A DNA stretch of 64,000 nucleotides from Roseobacter ponti (GCF_012932215.1 NZ_CP048788.1:2790001-2854000), one strand, 5' to 3'. Shown: positions 8,366-18,058, counted from the stretch's first letter. Numbers and translations are program-made. Notes: a model not told the origin generated them from the sequence alone.

Positions 8366-9829
8366 TTACTCTGCGAGTGACAGCGCCACAAAGCGCGGAT
8401 CACCGGCACGGCGCACAAGCAGCAGCAGCGATTTACGTCCTGCTTCCTGTGCCGCCTCGACACGCTCCTGAAGTTCTGCCACGGTGCCCACCTTCTGCTG
8501 GCCCGCTTCGGTGATCACGTCACCGGCGCGCAGGCCTTTTTCAAAGGCTTCGGACGCTTCATCCACGTCTGTCACAGCAAGGCCGCTCATGTCGGTTCCG
8601 ATGCCGAGCTCTTCGCGCAGCTCATCCGTAAGCATCGTCAGCGTCAGGCCCAGCATTTCAGTTGCAACAGGCTCATCCTCTTCGTCTGGTGCCTGCGCCA
8701 CGGCCGGCACAGCACCTTCCGCTTCCTCGCGACGGCCAAGCGTCACTTTGAGCACCTGAGATTTGCCTTCGCGCAGAACGGTGACACGCACCGTTTCGCC
8801 CACAGGGCTGTTGCCTACACGGCGCACAAGTCCGCGGGTGTCTGCCACTTCCTTGCCCGCAAAGCTGATGATCACATCACCGGCTTCCATGCCCGCTTCA
8901 CGCGCAGGGCCTTCAGGTACATCCGTGACCAGAGCGCCGGCGGTGCTCTCCAGACCCATGGATTCGGCCAGATCATCGGTCAGATCCTGGATCCGTACAC
9001 CCAGCCAGCCGCGGCGTGTTTCGCCGAACTCTTTGAGCTGGTCGATGACGCGGGTAACGACGTTTGAGGCCATCGAAAAGCCGATACCGATCGAGCCACC
9101 ATTTGGCGACAGGATCGCTGTGTTCACGCCGATCACATCACCGTCCATGTTGAACAGCGGACCACCCGAGTTGCCGCGGTTAATCGCGGCGTCGGTCTGG
9201 ATGTAATCGTCATAGGTGCCGCTGAGAGCACGGTTGCGCGCCGATACGATCCCCGCGGAAACAGAGAACCCCTGCCCCAGCGGGTTGCCCATCGCGATGA
9301 CCCAGTCGCCCACGCGGGCCACATCGCTGTCACCGAAAGACACAAACGGCAGCGGAGCGTCGGCTTCCACTTTCAGCAGAGCGATATCGGTGTTGGGGTC
9401 AGTGCCGATCACTTCAGCTTTGAGTTCATCACCGTTGAAAAATTCGATAAGGATCTCATCGGCCCCTTCAATCACGTGGTTATTGGTGACCACGTAACCG
9501 TCTTCGGAAATCACAAAGCCCGATCCGAGTGCCGATGAGCGCCGCGGGCTGTCGCCGTCACCGCCACGGTCGCGGAAGAAATCCTCAAAGGGCGAACCTT
9601 CAGGCACGATTCCCTGCGGGCCGGTGGGCCGCGAGACAACTGTTGATGTTGTGATGTTGACCACGGACGGGCTGATTTTCTCCGCCAGCGGTGCAAGACT
9701 TGACTGCTGGGCCAGCGCGCTGAGCGGCTGGAACAGCATAAATACCAGCGTCAGAACCGCCAGCATGAGCACACGCATCTGCGTGGCATCGGAATTAATT
9801 TTTGACAAGGATACTGCCTTGGGCTGCAT
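8366..9829 (-). CDS. Periplasmic Do-like serine protease/chaperone (DegP/HtrA)
   Basis: The 487-residue protein has a signal sequence (hydrophobic core ending QPLSALAQQ). The trypsin-like domain has a catalytic His in YVVTNNHVI, an Asp in TDIALLKV and a Ser in GNSGGPLFN. Two PDZ domains follow (RGWLGVRIQ onward and the last ~90 residues, linked by an acidic segment). It degrades or refolds damaged envelope proteins. ATG 9829 is preferred because AGGAGG lies 7-8 bases upstream and the signal peptide follows. It is the last gene after hflK-hflC-DUF2065, a membrane quality-control group. Two 18-base direct repeats lie 50-90 bases upstream. Confidence 0.93.
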   Translation of the reverse strand: MQPKAVSLSKINSDATQMRVLMLAVLTLVFMLFQPLSALAQQSSLAPLAEKISPSVVNITTSTVVSRPTGPQGIVPEGSPFEDFFRDRGGDGDSPRRSSALGSGFVISEDGYVVTNNHVIEGADEILIEFFNGDELKAEVIGTDPNTDIALLKVEADAPLPFVSFGDSDVARVGDWVIAMGNPLGQGFSVSAGIVSARNRALSGTYDDYIQTDAAINRGNSGGPLFNMDGDVIGVNTAILSPNGGSIGIGFSMASNVVTRVIDQLKEFGETRRGWLGVRIQDLTDDLAESMGLESTAGALVTDVPEGPAREAGMEAGDVIISFAGKEVADTRGLVRRVGNSPVGETVRVTVLREGKSQVLKVTLGRREEAEGAVPAVAQAPDEEDEPVATEMLGLTLTMLTDELREELGIGTDMSGLAVTDVDEASEAFEKGLRAGDVITEAGQQKVGTVAELQERVEAAQEAGRKSLLLLVRRAGDPRFVALSLAE

Positions 9830-9877
9830 TCGTCGCCTCCTGACTCTCGTTTCAGATCCTTGAGATCTGTTTTGCAC

Positions 9878-9918
9878 ACTGCATGTGTGGTGACACACAG
9901 ACTGCATGTAGGGTGACA
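9878..9918 (-). repeat. Two direct repeats, 23-bp period, upstream of degP
   Basis: The copies at 9878-9895 and 9901-9918 match at 16 of 18 bases (core ACTGCATGT, two variable bases, GGTGACA). The period of about two helical turns upstream of the degP start looks like a binding site for a regulator dimer. CACAC-TGCAT-GTGTG (9875-9889) overlaps the first copy. Confidence 0.5.
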
Positions 9919-10029
9919 TCCGTGCAACATCCAAGATGGTTCGCGGTGTCAGAGTTTCAACAGTATGTTACCAAAGCGTGAAGAAACGGTGCGTTGATCA
10001 GAACATCGCCGGCAAAGGCATCAGAGCCT

Positions 10030-10227
10030 TCAGCCAGCACCCGTATTGACCGCGACCCAGACCAGGATCGCCCCGCTCACGACCACCAGCCAGCCGACCT
10101 GACGGACAGCACTTTCCGGCAGGCTGCGCAGCATCTCAAGCATACGCTCCACAAGCGAAGGGGCCAGCGCATAGGCCAGCCCCTCGACAATCATTACCAG
10201 CCCGAGGGCCAGCAGCACAGTGCTCAC
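10030..10227 (-). CDS. DUF2065 family small membrane protein (YjeT-like)
   Basis: The 65-residue protein has two hydrophobic segments (residues ~3-22 and ~43-62) separated by a short amphipathic region with GLAYALAPSLVERML. This matches DUF2065, a family often found beside hflKC. The start is GTG 10227, overlapping the hflC stop as GTGA. It is probably an accessory of the HflKC/FtsH complex, inferred only from context. Confidence 0.8.
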   Translation of the reverse strand: MSTVLLALGLVMIVEGLAYALAPSLVERMLEMLRSLPESAVRQVGWLVVVSGAILVWVAVNTGAG

Positions 10228-11123
10228 TGGCGCTCGCCTTCGTCTGACCGCGCACCCTGATCGGAGCGCAGATAGTTGAAGAACTCGCTGTCCGGAGACA
10301 GAACCATGCTGGAGTTGCTGCCTTTGAGCGAGCGCTCATAAGCGGTGAGCGAGCGGTAAAACTCAAAGAACTCCGGATCCGCACCAAACGCCTCGGCGAA
10401 GATCGCGTTCCGCTCCGCATCCGCCTGACCGCGGATGATGTCCGCTTCCCGCGTCGCATCCGAGGTCAGTTCGACCACAGTACGGTCGGCCAGGGCACGT
10501 ACCCTCTGGGCCGCTTCCTCACCGCGGGCGATCTCGTCTGCGGCTTCCCGTTCCCGCTCGGCCCGCATCCGCGCAAAGGTCGCATCAAGGTTCTGCTCAG
10601 GCAGGTTGGTCTGTTTGAGACGCACGTCCACCACTTCGAGGCCCAGAGGCAGCGCGCGCTGGCGGGCCTGGGTTGTGATCCGTGCCATCAGTTCAGCACG
10701 GTCCGCGGAGAGGATGGTATTCGAGGTCACACCGTCCGAGCCGAGCACCGCCCGGATCGTCGGGTTAAGAATGCCCTCAAGCCGGTCTTCGGCGGCCCGC
10801 AGGCCCCCGACACCAACGGCCTGACGGAACTGAGTGACATCCGAAATCCGGTAGCGCGCGAAAGCATCTACCACAAGCCGGCGGTCATCAGAGGGCGTTA
10901 CCTCGGTTACTTCTGTATCAAGCGCCAGAATCCGGTCGTCATAGCGTACGACTTCCTGGATGAGCGGGATTTTGAATGCCAGACCGGGGTCTTCTTTCAC
11001 AGATTTGATCTGACCGAACTGCAGCACCAGCGCCTTTTCGCGCTCGTCCACGATAAAGACAGAACTCAGCAAGCCCACGACGACAATTACAGCAATCGGG
11101 ATCAGAAATTTGGTCGCCTGCAT
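10224..11123 (-). CDS. hflC: FtsH protease modulator HflC
   Basis: The 299-residue protein has an N-terminal membrane anchor (IPIAVIVVVGLLSSVFIV) followed by an SPFH/band-7 domain (VLQFGQIKSV, YDDRILALDTE) and a long helical region rich in Arg/Glu (ARMRAEREREAADEIARG). With HflK it forms the periplasmic-facing cage around the FtsH protease and tunes membrane protein turnover. Its ATG overlaps the hflK stop (ATGA), and its own stop overlaps the DUF2065 start, so the genes are translationally coupled. Confidence 0.95.
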   Translation of the reverse strand: MQATKFLIPIAVIVVVGLLSSVFIVDEREKALVLQFGQIKSVKEDPGLAFKIPLIQEVVRYDDRILALDTEVTEVTPSDDRRLVVDAFARYRISDVTQFRQAVGVGGLRAAEDRLEGILNPTIRAVLGSDGVTSNTILSADRAELMARITTQARQRALPLGLEVVDVRLKQTNLPEQNLDATFARMRAEREREAADEIARGEEAAQRVRALADRTVVELTSDATREADIIRGQADAERNAIFAEAFGADPEFFEFYRSLTAYERSLKGSNSSMVLSPDSEFFNYLRSDQGARSDEGERQ

Positions 11124-12277
11124 CAGTTTGTACCTCCTGTGCTGCGTCGCAACTCATTGAGAGGCAGATAGGGAACGATGCCCTGTCCGCCGCCCGCACC
11201 GCCGCCACCGGCGCCGCTTTCGAGGATGATTTTGTCCACATCGCCAAGGACCCGCTCCATCGTCTCAAGATAGAGACGTTTACGGGTCACCTCGGGGGCT
11301 TTGGCGTATTCGGCCAGAACGGAGGTGAAGCGCGCTGCCTCACCTTCGGCTTCGTTGACCTGCTGGGCGCGGTAGGCTTCGGCCTGCTCAAGCTGGCTTG
11401 CAGCTTCACCACGCGCACCCGCGGTCACGCGGTTGGCATAGGCATCGGCCTGACGCTCAAGACGGTCACGTTCCTGCTCTGCCGCCTGAACTTCGCGGAA
11501 GCTGTCGATGACCTCACGCGGCGGGTCAGCCTTGTCGAGGTTAAGACGAATGATATTCACGCCGCTGTCATAGGCATCGAGCGTGCCCTGAATGAGCTGC
11601 TCGGCCTCATCTGCGATGACCTGACGGTCCCGGTTGAGAATGGGCGCCAGCTGGTTGCGGGCGATAACCTCGCGCATGGCCGATTCGGACACAGCCCGGA
11701 TTGTCGCCTGCGGCTCTGCAAGGTTGAACAGATACAGAGCAGGGTCGCTGATGTTCCAGACAACCTGGAAATCGATGTCGATGATGTTCTCATCCGTGGT
11801 CAGCATCAGGCCGCTGTCGGTGCGCGCACCGATATCTTCGGTCTGTTCGCGCGTTACCGGGAGCACCTCTGCGGTGACCAGCGGCCAGGGCGCGAAGTTC
11901 AGACCCGGGTTGCCGGTCGAGGAATACTCTCCGAGAAAGAGTTCAACCGACTGCTCTTCGGGTGCTACGGTGTAAAAGCTGGCCATCAGCCAGGCACCGA
12001 CCGCACCGATTGCAATGAGGCCGATCGTCCCGCGGGTAAAGGCAGGACCGTTGTCGCCGCCATCACCGCCTGAGCCGCCGTTGCCGCCCCTGCCGCCCAT
12101 CAGAACACGCAGGCGCTCCTGACCCTTTTTGACCAGCTCGTCGATTTCCGGGATCTGCGGGCCTTCGCCACGCGGGCCACGCGGACCGCCGCCGCCTCCG
12201 CCACCCGAACCACCGTTCGGCCTGTCACCACCCGAATTGCCGCCGCCCCCCCAGGGGCCGCCATTATTGCCAGCCAT
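11123..12277 (-). CDS. hflK: FtsH protease modulator HflK
   Basis: The 384-residue protein starts with the Gly/Pro/Asn-rich N-terminus typical of HflK (MAGNNGGPWGGGGNSGG), then one transmembrane segment (residues ~85-105). The SPFH domain includes TDENIIDIDFQVVW and a helical C-terminal region (DRLERQADAYANRV). It pairs with HflC. ATG 12277 gives the characteristic start; the ATG at 12322 adds 15 unrelated residues. It heads the hflK-hflC-DUF2065-degP run and follows gor with a 73-base gap. Confidence 0.95.
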   Translation of the reverse strand: MAGNNGGPWGGGGNSGGDRPNGGSGGGGGGGPRGPRGEGPQIPEIDELVKKGQERLRVLMGGRGGNGGSGGDGGDNGPAFTRGTIGLIAIGAVGAWLMASFYTVAPEEQSVELFLGEYSSTGNPGLNFAPWPLVTAEVLPVTREQTEDIGARTDSGLMLTTDENIIDIDFQVVWNISDPALYLFNLAEPQATIRAVSESAMREVIARNQLAPILNRDRQVIADEAEQLIQGTLDAYDSGVNIIRLNLDKADPPREVIDSFREVQAAEQERDRLERQADAYANRVTAGARGEAASQLEQAEAYRAQQVNEAEGEAARFTSVLAEYAKAPEVTRKRLYLETMERVLGDVDKIILESGAGGGGAGGGQGIVPYLPLNELRRSTGGTN

Positions 12278-12350
12278 TAAATCACTTTCCCTTCTGAACC
12301 GCGTCGCATGCGGATACTGCAAGCCATAGGTACGTTTTAACGCGCGGAAT

Positions 12351-13823
12351 TCAAGCCGTCCGGACCGGGTTCCGCATTGTCACGATCTCTTCGGACATTG
12401 TGGGGTGTACCGCAACCGTCCTGTCGAAATCTTCTTTAGTCGCGCCCATTTTGACGGCGATCCCTGCCATCTGGATCAGTTCGCCGGCATTTGGTGCGAC
12501 GATGTGACAGCCCAGAACACGGCGGGTCTCCACCGAAACGATCAGTTTCATCAGCACCCGGTCGGGCTGTCCGGCAAAGGCCGTCTGCATCGGACGGAAC
12601 GATGTGCAGTAGATCTCGACCGGTTCGCGCTCACGGGCGTCTTCTTCGCTCAGTCCCACCGTGCCCATCTCGGGCTGGGTAAAGATCGCCGAGGGGATCA
12701 GCTCATGATCAACCGCCGTCGGGTTGCCTTTAAAGACCGTTTCGACAAAGGCCATGCCTTCACGGATCGCCACCGGCGTCAGGTTCACGCGGTTGGTCAC
12801 GTCGCCGATGGCATAGATCGAGGGCACGGCTGTCTGGCTGAACTCATCAACCACGATTTCGCCCCTGCGGCCGGTTTTCACACCGACCTCGTTGAGGCCT
12901 ATATCGTGCGTATTCGGATCCCGCCCGGTGGCAAAAAGCACCAGATCGAAAACCTTTTCCGATCCGTTGGTGGCTTTGACCCAGACAGGACCGGCGCCGG
13001 CGCCCTCTGCTTTGCGCTGAGACGCCGTTTCCGCGAGCTCTCTGGCCGTGCCGCCCATCGCCGCATCGGACTCGGTTGGCCCCTGGGTCAGTGTGTGGTC
13101 CACATCCGCCGGGCCCATTTCCAGGATATTGGTGCCCACATGCACGTCGATGCCTTTTTCACGCATGGATTCGGCGACCAGACCGCGTGCCTCTTCGTCA
13201 AAGCCCCGCAGGATCTGTGCACCCCGGTAGTATTGCGTCACCTCAACGCCCAGACCGTTCATGATGCCGGCGAACTCGCAGGCGATATAGCCGCCGCCCA
13301 CGATCAGGATCGATTTCGGCAGTTCATCAAGGTGGAAGATATCATCTGAGACGATGCCCAGGTGCGCATTCACCAGATCAGGCCGCACAGGATGCCCGCC
13401 CGTAGCCACAAGGATATGTTTCGCGGTCTTTGTCCCACCGGTGCTGAGCGAGATCTCATGCGGTCCTATGATGCGGGCACGGGCGTCAAAGGTTTCGACA
13501 CCGGAGCCTGCGAGCAGATTGCGATAGACCTGTTCCAGCCTGTCGAGCTCGTCATTGAGTTTGCCGCGAAAGGCAGGCCAGTCAAAGCTGCCCTGCTGCA
13601 TGTCCCAGCCATAAGCGCCGGCTTCTGCGGTCACGCCGGCGTATTCGGAGGCGAAGACCATCAGCTTTTTGGGTACACAGCCGCGGATCACGCAGGTGCC
13701 GCCGTAGCGGTCTTCCTCTGCCAGCGCTACTTTCGCGCCCGCCTCGCCGGCGGCCACACGCGCCGCGCGCACCCCGCCCGAGCCGCCGCCGATCACAAAG
13801 AGATCATAGTCAAAGTCGCTCAT
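12351..13823 (-). CDS. gor: Glutathione-disulfide reductase
   Basis: The 490-residue FAD enzyme has the dinucleotide motif IGGGSGGVRAARVAA, the redox-active pair in GGTCVIRGCVPKK (Cys44 and Cys49), a second Rossmann motif IVGGGYIACEFAG and the FAD motif YAIGDVTNRVNLTPVA. The C-terminal HPTMSEE holds the catalytic His-Glu pair. It regenerates reduced glutathione with NADPH in the cytoplasm. An insertion of about 35 residues (around 245-285, rich in Ala/Gly/Glu) precedes VFDLVLFATGR and is longer than in the E. coli enzyme. It sits downstream of rpiA on the same strand. Confidence 0.93.
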   Translation of the reverse strand: MSDFDYDLFVIGGGSGGVRAARVAAGEAGAKVALAEEDRYGGTCVIRGCVPKKLMVFASEYAGVTAEAGAYGWDMQQGSFDWPAFRGKLNDELDRLEQVYRNLLAGSGVETFDARARIIGPHEISLSTGGTKTAKHILVATGGHPVRPDLVNAHLGIVSDDIFHLDELPKSILIVGGGYIACEFAGIMNGLGVEVTQYYRGAQILRGFDEEARGLVAESMREKGIDVHVGTNILEMGPADVDHTLTQGPTESDAAMGGTARELAETASQRKAEGAGAGPVWVKATNGSEKVFDLVLFATGRDPNTHDIGLNEVGVKTGRRGEIVVDEFSQTAVPSIYAIGDVTNRVNLTPVAIREGMAFVETVFKGNPTAVDHELIPSAIFTQPEMGTVGLSEEDAREREPVEIYCTSFRPMQTAFAGQPDRVLMKLIVSVETRRVLGCHIVAPNAGELIQMAGIAVKMGATKEDFDRTVAVHPTMSEEIVTMRNPVRTA

Positions 13824-13936
13824 AGTACCGGGCCTTTCTTAATCATGTCCTGCGGGCGGCACGTATGCTGCCGGATCATTTTACCACCGAACAGGATGCC
13901 TGAAAGCCCTCCTGCGCGATCACGGGCGCGTGCGCG

Positions 13937-14725
13937 TCAGTCGGTGAAGTCTGCGAAAATGTTTGCGCCCTCGGTCAGATCGATACGCTCGGTATCGACG
14001 GTGCCCTCGTTAATGTCGCGCAGTTCCACGCGCCCGTCGGCAAACCCCATGATGACCCGGTCGCAGATATCAATAAAGAGACCGTTTTCCACAACGCCGG
14101 GCATCTGATTGAGCACCAGTGCCAGCTGGCGGGCATTGCCGATGCGCCGCAGATGCAGATCGAGAATGTGATTGCCCTCGTCTGTGACGTAAGGAACTGC
14201 CCCGTTCATGCGCAGCGCTGTATCACGGCCCAGCACGTCCATCGACACCAGGGTCTCTTCGATCAGCGCCCGTGTCGTCTGCCAGCCGAACGGGATGACC
14301 TCAACGGGCAGCGGAAAGGCCCCCAGGGTTTCGACCTCTTTGCTCGCATCCGAGATGACGATCATCTGGTCCGACGCGGTCGCCACAATTTTCTCCTGCA
14401 GCAGTGCGCCGCCGCCGCCTTTGATCAGGTTCAGATCGCCGTCGAATTCGTCTGCCCCGTCAATCGTAAGGTCAAGCCAGCGCGCCTCATCAAGCGAGAT
14501 CACCTCGATACCAACCTGACGGGCGAGTTCAGCCGTACGTGTCGACGTCGGCACGCCTTTGATGCGCAGCCCGTCATCGCGGACCATTTCTCCCAGACAC
14601 CTGACCAGCCACGCCGCCGTCGAGCCCGTGCCCAGCCCGACCTTCATGCCGCTTTCCACAAACTGCGCGGCGCGCTTTGCAGAGATGAATTTGGCTTTGT
14701 CGATCGGTGAGAGGTCAGAGGACAT
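13937..14725 (-). CDS. rpiA: Ribose-5-phosphate isomerase A
   Basis: The 262-residue enzyme interconverts ribose 5-phosphate and ribulose 5-phosphate in the pentose phosphate pathway. Motifs visible are VGLGTGSTAAWLV, LTIDGADEFD and KGGGGALLQEKIVA, which hold the substrate-binding and catalytic Asp/Glu/Lys residues. ATG 14725 gives the usual N-terminus and has AGGAG about 8 bases upstream; the frame extends 87 codons further upstream but that part is uncharacteristic. It is co-directional with gor, 113 bases away. Confidence 0.95.
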   Translation of the reverse strand: MSSDLSPIDKAKFISAKRAAQFVESGMKVGLGTGSTAAWLVRCLGEMVRDDGLRIKGVPTSTRTAELARQVGIEVISLDEARWLDLTIDGADEFDGDLNLIKGGGGALLQEKIVATASDQMIVISDASKEVETLGAFPLPVEVIPFGWQTTRALIEETLVSMDVLGRDTALRMNGAVPYVTDEGNHILDLHLRRIGNARQLALVLNQMPGVVENGLFIDICDRVIMGFADGRVELRDINEGTVDTERIDLTEGANIFADFTD

Positions 14726-15033
14726 GGGACAGGCTCCTGAAGGGACAGTCAGCGCCTTATAGAAAACAAGTGCGACAAGCGCGAGACCCGAATCGTTCTT
14801 TTGACCAGTCCGCGGATGGCTGAGGCCGCCACTACTTTTGCGGGAAATGCTCGGGCAACAGGTGGCCGGGAAGGTGCCATTGTTTCGGTTTGCCCGACAG
14901 TGCCGGATTGTGGCGAAAATAAGGCAGCGCCCGGCGGCAGTTACGGACGATGAACGGCAAAACCCCGGCCCGTATGCTATGGTCACACCGTTGAACTGTT
15001 ATGTAACAAACACCTCAGAGAGGGGATTGAGTA
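14726..15033. other. Intergenic region between rpiA and the VPLPA-CTERM gene
   Basis: This 308-base divergent region has no convincing gene. An inverted repeat, TGTTA-TG-TAACA at 14997-15008, lies 26 bases before the start of the surface protein gene and could be an operator. GAGAGGGG at 15015-15022 is its likely ribosome site. Confidence 0.5.
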
Positions 15034-15750
15034 ATGCGTATAAAAGGTACAATTGCAGCCGCTGCGACGGCTGTTCTGATAAGCGCCAGCGGCCTGATGG
15101 CCGCAACGACCGGCATGTTTGAGGGCGAATACGATGTCTCAAATGCGGACAATGGCCAGCACGGCGTCTGGCTGAAGAACTTCATTACCGGGCATGGCGG
15201 TGCGTATAATTACTGGGGCGTCGAGCAGGGCCATCTTTCTTATCACGACGGCGAGGCCCGGCTGACAGCGACTGTTGAGAACCAGGGCGACAACTCTCTG
15301 CAGCTATATCTGGACATGGTGTTCATGACACGGCACGACTTTGCGGGTGCGCCAAAATGCGAATGGGGCGACGGATGCCCGCCCTCGGCCGCCGACTGGG
15401 AATACTTCTCGATCAGCAGCGGGACCCTTTCAGGTATCGGCAGTCTGTCGGGGCTTGAGCTGACGCTGAGCCAGTTCCCTGATCCGTCCTATGCCGATCA
15501 CCCGCCGCAGCTCGGCGTTGGCGCAAACAGCAAGTCAAAAACCGAACTGGGTTTCGCGTCCTGGCTGGCCTGGTCCGGGCTCGATGCCTCAGGCAACCAG
15601 CTTTACGATTTCGACATGCACTCGCAGGTCTACAGCGGGCAGCATGGCGACATCAATATCGCGCTCGAAGCTGTACCCCTGCCTGCCGCAGGCTGGCTGC
15701 TGTTCGCCGCTGTTGGAGGACTTGCCGCCGCGGGCCGGCGCAAAAGCTGA
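15034..15750 (+). CDS. Secreted VPLPA-CTERM sorting-signal protein
   Basis: The 238-residue protein has an N-terminal signal peptide (MRIKGTIAAAATAVLISASG) and ends in the tripartite sorting signal VPLPAAGWLLFAAVGGLAAA followed by the basic tail GRRKS. The central ~190 residues are rich in Gly, Asp and aromatic residues with two Cys (KCEWGDGCPP). VPLPA-CTERM proteins are thought to be processed by an exosortase-like enzyme and delivered to the surface or matrix. No exosortase gene is in this window. The function of the central part is unknown. A strong terminator follows. Confidence 0.85.
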   Translation: MRIKGTIAAAATAVLISASGLMAATTGMFEGEYDVSNADNGQHGVWLKNFITGHGGAYNYWGVEQGHLSYHDGEARLTATVENQGDNSLQLYLDMVFMTRHDFAGAPKCEWGDGCPPSAADWEYFSISSGTLSGIGSLSGLELTLSQFPDPSYADHPPQLGVGANSKSKTELGFASWLAWSGLDASGNQLYDFDMHSQVYSGQHGDINIALEAVPLPAAGWLLFAAVGGLAAAGRRKS

Positions 15751-15778
15751 GGCGAAGACTTTGGTTCAGAGCACAAAG

Positions 15779-15805
15779 CGCCCTCTCCGGAGGGCGTTTT
15801 TTTTT
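15779..15805 (+). terminator. Rho-independent terminator after the VPLPA-CTERM gene
   Basis: CGCCCTC (15779-15785), loop TCCG, GAGGGCG (15790-15796) and a run of nine T form a textbook terminator. Confidence 0.92.
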
Positions 15806-15909
15806 GCAACCGGTGCCATCCGGTGCGAATTTCACTGCGGTGAGCGTTTTTGGCCGCGCGGGGTCGTTTTTCGCAGGGCGCGGCACCGGATCCGGAGTAT
15901 TGAGGCCCC

Positions 15910-16599
15910 ATGACCACCGCGCTCATCCTGCATTATGCTCCTGACAATGCTTCCCTGCCCGTGCGGCTGGTGCTGGAGGAACTTCAGCTGCCGTTTGAAA
16001 CAAGGCTTGTGGATCGCGCCACAGAAGCTCAGCGGACCCCGGCCTATCTGGCGCTGAACCCGGCGGGGCTCATTCCCGCGCTGGAAACACCTGACGGGGT
16101 GATCTTTGAAACCGCAGCGATCCTGTTGTGGCTGGCCGACCGCAGTGGCCAACTGGCGCCGATGCCCGACGGGCAGGCACGCGGTAGCTTTCTGAAGTGG
16201 TTGTTGTTTGCCTCGAACACACTGCATGCAGAGCTGCGGCGGCTCTTTTATGCCGGTAACTACATCGGCGATGACCCGGATGATCAGGAACACCTGAGGC
16301 ATCACGCCCGCCGTGCGGTGCTGTCGCATCTGCGTCTGCTGGAGGATGCCCGCAGGCCGGACACACCGCTGAGCGTGCTCGATTTTTATCTGGCGGCAAT
16401 GCTGCGCTGGTGCGCGCTGTATCCGCGAGGCACGGATCACAGCTGGTTTGATCTGAAAAGCTTTCCGCAGCTGCACCGGATGGCGGCGGCGCTCGAACTG
16501 CGCGACAGTGCGAAAGCCGCGCAACAGGCCGAAGGTCTGGGCACCACTCCGTTCACCGCGCCGCACCCGCCGCAGCCACCCGAAGGGACAGCGATCTGA
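15910..16599 (+). CDS. Glutathione S-transferase family protein
   Basis: The 229-residue protein has an N-terminal thioredoxin-like domain (ILHYAPDNASLPVRLVLEEL, NPAGLIPALETPDGVIFETAAI) and an all-helical C-terminal half, as in cytosolic GSTs. The N-terminal catalytic residue is Tyr or Ser in the first loop; the substrate cannot be told. Its stop lies three bases before sdaA, so the two are probably co-transcribed. Confidence 0.88.
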   Translation: MTTALILHYAPDNASLPVRLVLEELQLPFETRLVDRATEAQRTPAYLALNPAGLIPALETPDGVIFETAAILLWLADRSGQLAPMPDGQARGSFLKWLLFASNTLHAELRRLFYAGNYIGDDPDDQEHLRHHARRAVLSHLRLLEDARRPDTPLSVLDFYLAAMLRWCALYPRGTDHSWFDLKSFPQLHRMAAALELRDSAKAAQQAEGLGTTPFTAPHPPQPPEGTAI

Positions 16600-16602
16600 G
16601 CC

Positions 16603-17976
16603 ATGTTTCTTTCCGTATTCGATATGTTCAAAGTGGGGATCGGCCCGTCTTCCTCACACACCATGGGGCCGATGGTCGCCGCTGCACGCTTTCTGGAGAT
16701 GATGCGCGCGTCACCCTTTGAGTTTCACGGGCTGCGCGCCTCACTGCACGGCAGTCTCGCCTTTACCGGCGTGGGGCACGCAACCGACCGCGCCGTTATT
16801 CTGGGACTGGCGGGGTTTGTGCCCGACACATACGACCGCGCAGAAGCCGACAGGGTGCTGGCGGAAATTGAGAACACCGGCACCATCCGCCCCGACGGCC
16901 TGCCGGAGCTGCAGTTTGCGCCCGCAAGCGATCTGATTTTTGATTATGATACGCAGCTGACGGGCCATGCGAACGGGATGATCCTGATGGCGACGGATGC
17001 GCAGGGCGATGTGACCCTGCGCGAGACCTTCTATTCTGTCGGGGGCGGTTTTGTGCTGACCGAAGCGGAACTGGCCGCCGGCAAGGACACAGACGAGGGC
17101 GCACCGGTGCCTTTTCCGTTCAAATCCGCCACTGAAATGCTCCGGATGTCATCGGCCTCGGGCAAAAGCATCGCGGCAATGAAACGCGCCAATGAGGAAA
17201 CCCGCGTTGGTGCCGACGGTTTGCGGCGCGGCACGAAACGGCTCTGGGAGGTGATGGACGACTGCATCGCACGTGGCCTGACCAGCGACGGCATCCTGCC
17301 CGGCGGGCTCAGCGTGCGACGCCGTGCGAGCGGTATTTATGACAAGCTGCAGAGCGAGCGCGGTATGAACCTGACCGCGCCTCACACGATCAACGACTGG
17401 ATGTGCGTATATGCCATGGCCGTCAATGAGGAGAATGCCGCCGGCGGCCAGGTCGTGACAGCACCCACCAATGGTGCGGCCGGGGTACTGCCGGCGACGC
17501 TGAAGTACTACCTTGAGCATGTTCCGGGCGCTTCCGAGGCGCATGTCGAGGATTTTCTGCTCACAGCCGCAGCAATCGGCGGGCTGGTCAAATACAACGC
17601 CTCAATCTCCGGCGCCGAGGCCGGGTGCCAGGCCGAGGTCGGTTCGGCGGCGGCGATGGCGGCGGCAGGGCTCTGTGCGGTGCTGGGTGGCACGCCTGGC
17701 CAGGTGGAAAACGCCGCCGAGATCGCACTTGAGCATCACCTCGGCATGACCTGTGACCCGGTCAAAGGGCTGGTGCAGGTGCCCTGCATCGAGCGCAACG
17801 GTCTGGGTGCGATCAAGGCTGTTTCCGCCGCCTCTCTGGCCCTGCGCGGCGACGGCACCCATCTGGTGCCGCTGGATGCCTGTATCGAGACCATGCGGCA
17901 GACCGGGCTGGATATGTCCGAGAAGTACAAAGAGACTTCCCTGGGTGGGCTGGCCGTCAATATACCCAATTGCTGA
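16603..17976 (+). CDS. sdaA: L-serine ammonia-lyase (iron-sulfur type)
   Basis: The 457-residue enzyme deaminates L-serine to pyruvate. The N-terminal beta domain begins [22 protein letters not shown]; the alpha domain carries cluster-associated Cys in [33 protein letters not shown] and the family Asn/Gly-rich stretch [16 protein letters not shown]. The single-chain form with both domains and about 455-460 residues is usual. It directly follows the GST gene. Confidence 0.96.
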   Translation: MFLSVFDMFKVGIGPSSSHTMGPMVAAARFLEMMRASPFEFHGLRASLHGSLAFTGVGHATDRAVILGLAGFVPDTYDRAEADRVLAEIENTGTIRPDGLPELQFAPASDLIFDYDTQLTGHANGMILMATDAQGDVTLRETFYSVGGGFVLTEAELAAGKDTDEGAPVPFPFKSATEMLRMSSASGKSIAAMKRANEETRVGADGLRRGTKRLWEVMDDCIARGLTSDGILPGGLSVRRRASGIYDKLQSERGMNLTAPHTINDWMCVYAMAVNEENAAGGQVVTAPTNGAAGVLPATLKYYLEHVPGASEAHVEDFLLTAAAIGGLVKYNASISGAEAGCQAEVGSAAAMAAAGLCAVLGGTPGQVENAAEIALEHHLGMTCDPVKGLVQVPCIERNGLGAIKAVSAASLALRGDGTHLVPLDACIETMRQTGLDMSEKYKETSLGGLAVNIPNC

Positions 17977-18058
17977 TGATCCGGTCAGCACGCGACTAAA
18001 TCCGGTCAACACTCAACCTTTCCTTGCACTGCACTTCCTCTGCCCCTAGCGTCATGTC

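Noticed and set aside
14838-15122. 94-codon plus-strand frame before the VPLPA-CTERM gene
   Set aside because: Out of frame with, and overlapping, a gene with a clear signal peptide and ribosome site.
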